The notes under the pieces: generated by a model
Told to the model about the DNA's origin: nothing
Databases searched by the model: none
What the model saw: only the letters and a program-made list of their open reading frames with translations
Shown: positions 60,939 through 64,000 of the stretch, one piece after another
Position numbering within the stretch: the first letter of the stretch is position 1
Layout: every line of letters starts with the position of its first letter
Origin: Cyclobacteriaceae bacterium
Lineage (GTDB): Bacteria > Bacteroidota > Bacteroidia > Cytophagales > Cyclobacteriaceae
NCBI GenBank assembly: GCA_016786495.1
Contig: JAEUUJ010000050.1
Coordinates: 1 to 64,000, forward strand
Length of the DNA: 64,000 nucleotides
Direction of reading: 5' to 3'
Program-made: the position numbers and the translations under genes

Positions 60939-61469
60939 ATGGACGCAGACAAGCATTTTATTGTAGGAATTTTTGACGATGAGGAGGTTTTGCTGAAAGG
61001 AATCGGCAAGATCAGAGGCAACGGAGTTAAAATTCATGATGTTTACTCACCGTTCCCGGTTCACGGAATTGATGATGCGTTGAGCATTAAACGTTCACGT
61101 TTGCCGATCGCAGCATTTTTGTTCGGTATGACCGGAACCTCTCTAGCCTTGTTGATGCAGATCTGGATGCTCGGCTACGACTGGCCAATGATCATCGGTG
61201 GTAAGAACCACGCTTCGTTACCGCCTTTTATTCCGGTGACGTTTGAACTTACCGTTTTGTTGGCCGCGCTCGGCATGGTGGGTACCTTCTTTATTGCCAG
61301 CGACATGAAGCCGTATAAGTGGCCCCGTCAGTTCGACTTGCGCAGCACAGACGACAAGCACGTAATGGCCATCGACCTTGCCATCAACTCCGGCAAGACA
61401 AAGGACGAGTTGAGAAGCTTGTTGCGCGAGAGCGGAGCTTCAGAAGTAAATGAAAAGAGTTTTGAATAA
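60939..61469 (+). CDS. actD: Alternative complex III subunit D (DUF3341)
   Basis: A 176-residue DUF3341 protein. The N-terminal soluble domain (HFIVGIFDDEEVLLKGIGKIRGNGVKIHDVYSPFPVHGID in part) is followed by two membrane helices (FLFGMTGTSLALLMQIWML and FELTVLLAALGMVGTFFIA). It packs beside the ActC and ActF membrane core. Its end overlaps the open frame upstream of actE, whose real start lies 16 bases after the actD stop. Confidence 0.92.
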   Translation: MDADKHFIVGIFDDEEVLLKGIGKIRGNGVKIHDVYSPFPVHGIDDALSIKRSRLPIAAFLFGMTGTSLALLMQIWMLGYDWPMIIGGKNHASLPPFIPVTFELTVLLAALGMVGTFFIASDMKPYKWPRQFDLRSTDDKHVMAIDLAINSGKTKDELRSLLRESGASEVNEKSFE

Positions 61470-61485
61470 TATACGCCTTTTGAAT

Positions 61486-62151
61486 ATGCAGGTTATTAAA
61501 AGATTGATCATCGGTTTTGCAGGAACAGCATTGCTGGCTTCTTGCGGTGCGGGTGGTGAGGACCAGGGAACAGAGTATGCTCCCAACATGTATCACTCTG
61601 TGGCGTATGAACCGTATTCACAGATCACCGATAAGGAGGCTGGCCGCTGGGTAACATCCATTGAGTATGTACGCGACTCATCGGAAACAAACTTCTCCGA
61701 TCACGCGGAATACCACAATTCGAATTACATCAACCCATTCCACATGAATATGCGCCTGCCGGCCCCCAACACGGTGAGCAGAAACCGGAATGGAAACCTT
61801 CCGTATCGCCTTGGAAAGGACAGCCTGCAGTTTGCTGCAGCTACGCTGGTTAGCCCGCTGGATACAACAGCTGCTAATGCCAAGGCCATTTTGGCCGAGG
61901 GAAAAATTCTGTATGAGACGTATTGCGACCATTGTCACGGAGCCAAAGGCGAAGGCGATGGCAAAGTTGCCGACAAGTATGCCGGTGTTGCTAACCTGAA
62001 AGGCGATGCAATTAAAGGTGTTAGCGAAGGTCACATCTTCCACGTGATTACCATGGGCAAAGGACTTATGCAGCCTCACGGCTCACAGGTTAGTCCGGAA
62101 GATCGCTGGAAAATTGCACGCTATGTAAAAAGCTTGCAGGCAGCGAAATAA
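61486..62151 (+). CDS. actE: Alternative complex III subunit E, monohaem cytochrome c lipoprotein
   Basis: From ATG 61486 the protein has 221 residues with lipobox LLASC (Cys20). A cytochrome c domain has CDHCH (147-151) followed by a likely Met ligand in MGKGLMQPHGSQ. It is the mobile-type cytochrome module that carries electrons from ActA towards cytochrome oxidase. The frame is open to 61450 but that part overlaps actD and lacks a signal. Confidence 0.94.
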   Translation: MQVIKRLIIGFAGTALLASCGAGGEDQGTEYAPNMYHSVAYEPYSQITDKEAGRWVTSIEYVRDSSETNFSDHAEYHNSNYINPFHMNMRLPAPNTVSRNRNGNLPYRLGKDSLQFAAATLVSPLDTTAANAKAILAEGKILYETYCDHCHGAKGEGDGKVADKYAGVANLKGDAIKGVSEGHIFHVITMGKGLMQPHGSQVSPEDRWKIARYVKSLQAAK

Positions 62152-62200
62152 AAATGTTAAATCGATCAACTGATCAATAGATAAACGAATTCACGATCCA

Positions 62201-63604
62201 ATGGCAGCTGAAGTACACTTACAGGAAGAACGTTACATCTTTAAACCCAGGCTTAGAAGGAACATTTTCATATTCCTGATTGTGGGCGTGTTGGTTTTCG
62301 GGCTTGGTTTACTCCTGGCCATGAACTCGGAAGGTCAGGGCGAAACGGCCGGTCACGGAAGCGAAGGACATGCTTCAGTAGAGGCTACCCACGACATGAC
62401 CGCCAGCCTGCAACACGAAACGCAGGAGGGTTCTGCTGCTGACCAGCATCATGCAAAAAGCGCTGCGCATCACGAAAGTGATCCCTGGGTAAAACGCTTG
62501 TTTACCACGCTTTGGATGAACAATGTGTTCTTTACAGGTCTTGGAATTATCGGATTATTCTTTGTTGCCATCCAGTATGCCGCGCAGGCCGGTTGGTCGT
62601 CCGGTATCAAGCGTATTCCGCTAGCCATGGGCAGCTGGATTCCTTACGCAGGCGTTTTGATGATTGGACTTTGGTTTTTAGTGAAAGGCGACTTGTTCCA
62701 CTGGTCACACGCAGGGTTATTTGATGCGAATGGCCCTGATTTTGATCCCATTATCAATGGCAAGGGTGGATTCTTTTACTGGCCTTTGGCAAAAGGTACA
62801 TTCCCGGCTTTTTTCATGGCCAGAATGGTGATCTTCTTCGGTATGTGGTTTCTGTTCTTCACGTGGATTAAGCGTGAAATGCTGCAGGAAGATCTCGCGG
62901 GTGGCGTAACCACTACACATTGGCTTAAAGCAAGAAAATTCTCAACCTGGTTCCTGTTGTTCTTTGCAGTAAGTTCTTCGATTTCTGCATGGGATTGGGT
63001 AATGAGCATTGATACACACTGGTTTAGCACGATGTTCGGCTGGTATATGTTTGCCAGCTGGTGGGTGACCGGTTTGGCGTTTATTACGCTGGTGGTTGTG
63101 TTCCTGAAGGATGCCGGTTACCTGAAAATCGTTAACGCAAACCACCTTCACGACCTGGGTAAATTTGTGTTCGCATTCTCAATTTTCTGGACCTATATCT
63201 GGTTCGGCCAGTTCCTCCTGATTTATTATGCCAACATTCCCGAAGAGACGGTTTATTTCATCGAACGGATGAAAACAGCACCGTACAGCTGGATATTTTT
63301 TGCTAACCTGTTCTTAAACTTTGTGCTCCCTTTCTTGTTATTTATGACGAGAGACGCAAAACGTCACATGACCATGCTGAAAGTTGTGTGTCCGATTGTA
63401 ATTGTCGGTCATTGGTTGGATTTCTTTAACATGATCACCCCGGGTGTTATGCACTTTGAGGGTGGAATCGGATTACTGGAAATTGGAACAGCGATGATTT
63501 TCATGTCGGCCTTCCTGCTGGTTGTGTTAACTGCACTTTCAAAAATGCCGTTGTTTGGAAAAAATCACCCGATGCTGGAAGAAAGCCTCCATCACCACAT
63601 TTAA
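62201..63604 (+). CDS. actF: Alternative complex III subunit F (NrfD/PsrC-like)
   Basis: A 467-residue membrane protein, about ten helices, paralogous in fold to ActC. An N-terminal membrane helix (NIFIFLIVGVLVFGLGLLLAM) is followed by a long periplasmic histidine-rich segment (about residues 45-100, with many His, Glu and Ala), then the core helices. The His-rich insert is notable and could bind metal. It completes the complex. coxB starts 18 bases later. Confidence 0.93.
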   Translation: MAAEVHLQEERYIFKPRLRRNIFIFLIVGVLVFGLGLLLAMNSEGQGETAGHGSEGHASVEATHDMTASLQHETQEGSAADQHHAKSAAHHESDPWVKRLFTTLWMNNVFFTGLGIIGLFFVAIQYAAQAGWSSGIKRIPLAMGSWIPYAGVLMIGLWFLVKGDLFHWSHAGLFDANGPDFDPIINGKGGFFYWPLAKGTFPAFFMARMVIFFGMWFLFFTWIKREMLQEDLAGGVTTTHWLKARKFSTWFLLFFAVSSSISAWDWVMSIDTHWFSTMFGWYMFASWWVTGLAFITLVVVFLKDAGYLKIVNANHLHDLGKFVFAFSIFWTYIWFGQFLLIYYANIPEETVYFIERMKTAPYSWIFFANLFLNFVLPFLLFMTRDAKRHMTMLKVVCPIVIVGHWLDFFNMITPGVMHFEGGIGLLEIGTAMIFMSAFLLVVLTALSKMPLFGKNHPMLEESLHHHI

Positions 63605-63622
63605 TATCTAAGAAGAAGCATT

Positions 63623-64000
63623 ATGATGAATTCGATTATAGTTCTTGGTGTTATCTTAATCCTGGCGATCCTGTACCTGATTTTCCGGGTAGGAAGCCTG
63701 GTGACCGTAGCAAAAGGCGATACCGGCAGCAAAGTTGAAAGCGGCAATGGAACGCATGCGGTTTTGTTTGTGGTATTTATGATCGTCAGTCTGGTAGGGT
63801 TCTTTTGGTACTCCTACGTAAACTTCGATAACTACACATTGCCGATCGCCTCCGAGCATGGCAAGGTAACGGATAAGCTCTTCTGGATTACCATGGGTGT
63901 AACCGTGGTGGCGTTTACGATCATCAGCATCGTGATGTTTATCTTCATCTACAAGTATCGTTACGATGAAAATCGCAGAGCTGCTTTTTATCCGGATAAT
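63623..64000 (+). CDS. coxB: Cytochrome c oxidase subunit II, cut off by the window end
   Basis: The first 126 codons only. ATG 63623 (or 63626) opens a hydrophobic N-terminus (VLGVILILAILYLIFRVGSL), then VLFVVFMIVSLVGFFWYSYV, NYTLPIASEHGKVTDKLFW, another membrane helix and YKYRYDENRRAAFYPDN, the typical N-terminal half of Bacteroidota cytochrome c oxidase subunit II. The CuA domain lies beyond the end. It follows actF closely, as in other Bacteroidota, so the two complexes are co-expressed. Confidence 0.9.
   Translation, partial: MMNSIIVLGVILILAILYLIFRVGSLVTVAKGDTGSKVESGNGTHAVLFVVFMIVSLVGFFWYSYVNFDNYTLPIASEHGKVTDKLFWITMGVTVVAFTIISIVMFIFIYKYRYDENRRAAFYPDN

Noticed and set aside
1-64000. CRISPR arrays, insertion sequences, prophage, integrons or riboswitches
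   Set aside because: No array of regularly spaced repeats, transposase or integrase gene or recognisable aptamer was found by reading; only short promoter-associated repeats and terminator hairpins were seen.

Overview
The window looks like a chromosomal segment of a Bacteroidota bacterium, most likely of the Cytophagales type. The reasons are: a six-gene alternative complex III operon (actA-F) running into coxB; a type IX secretion sorting domain protein and a PorD-family protein; the gene order bamD-rpoZ-coaBC-porD-recN; start codons that mostly lack Shine-Dalgarno sequences; and promoter boxes of the Bacteroidetes type (TTTG, about 19 bases, TAnnTTTG). No plasmid, phage, transposon or CRISPR locus was seen. 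Gene density is high, with only one gap above 300 bases.

Layout. 1-3700: a tRNA-Leu(CAA), then a same-strand run of small accessory genes (RidA-like, DUF3088, TPR lipoprotein, AraC regulator, NAD(P)-binding protein, AAC(3)-I-like acetyltransferase). 3700-4280: a gap with a possible 49-residue membrane protein on the minus strand. 4281-9330: two lipidated TPR sensor histidine kinases flanking the gutted remnant of a third. 9338-16036: SAM hydrolase, then phoH, comEC, a crotonase and recQ. 16049-24818: a minus-strand block holding a DKNYY protein, recN, an LSm-like small protein, porD, coaBC, rpoZ, bamD, a type IX cargo protein and an OstA-like protein. 24888-28071: tilS, mdh and a methyltransferase. 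28247-31041: an ECF sigma / anti-sigma / exported protein operon. 31137-35319: a MacA-permease-TolC efflux operon without its own ATPase. 35382-43899: mostly minus-strand metabolic and envelope genes (purB, a ferredoxin reductase on plus, a beta-lactamase-fold hydrolase, a CDF transporter, an SMP-30 protein, a GNAT). 44011-54875: peptidases (M1, M3), marR with yceI, trmN6, a serine hydrolase, a TIGR02757 protein, an outer membrane barrel and a cyanophycinase-like protein. 55080-64000: actABCDEF and the start of coxB.

How the parts work together. The last 9 kb encodes a quinol:cytochrome c/oxidase electron transfer chain that takes the place of the bc1 complex. The 19-25 kb block combines outer membrane biogenesis (BamD, OstA-like, PorD) with core information and cofactor genes (RpoZ, CoaBC, RecN). 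The kinase locus has no response regulator in the window, so it must signal to a distant partner. The most unusual items are the decayed middle kinase gene, the helically phased repeats over a consensus promoter in front of actA, the exported protein made of two divergent copies of one module behind the ECF sigma factor, and the LSm-like gene coupled to recN.
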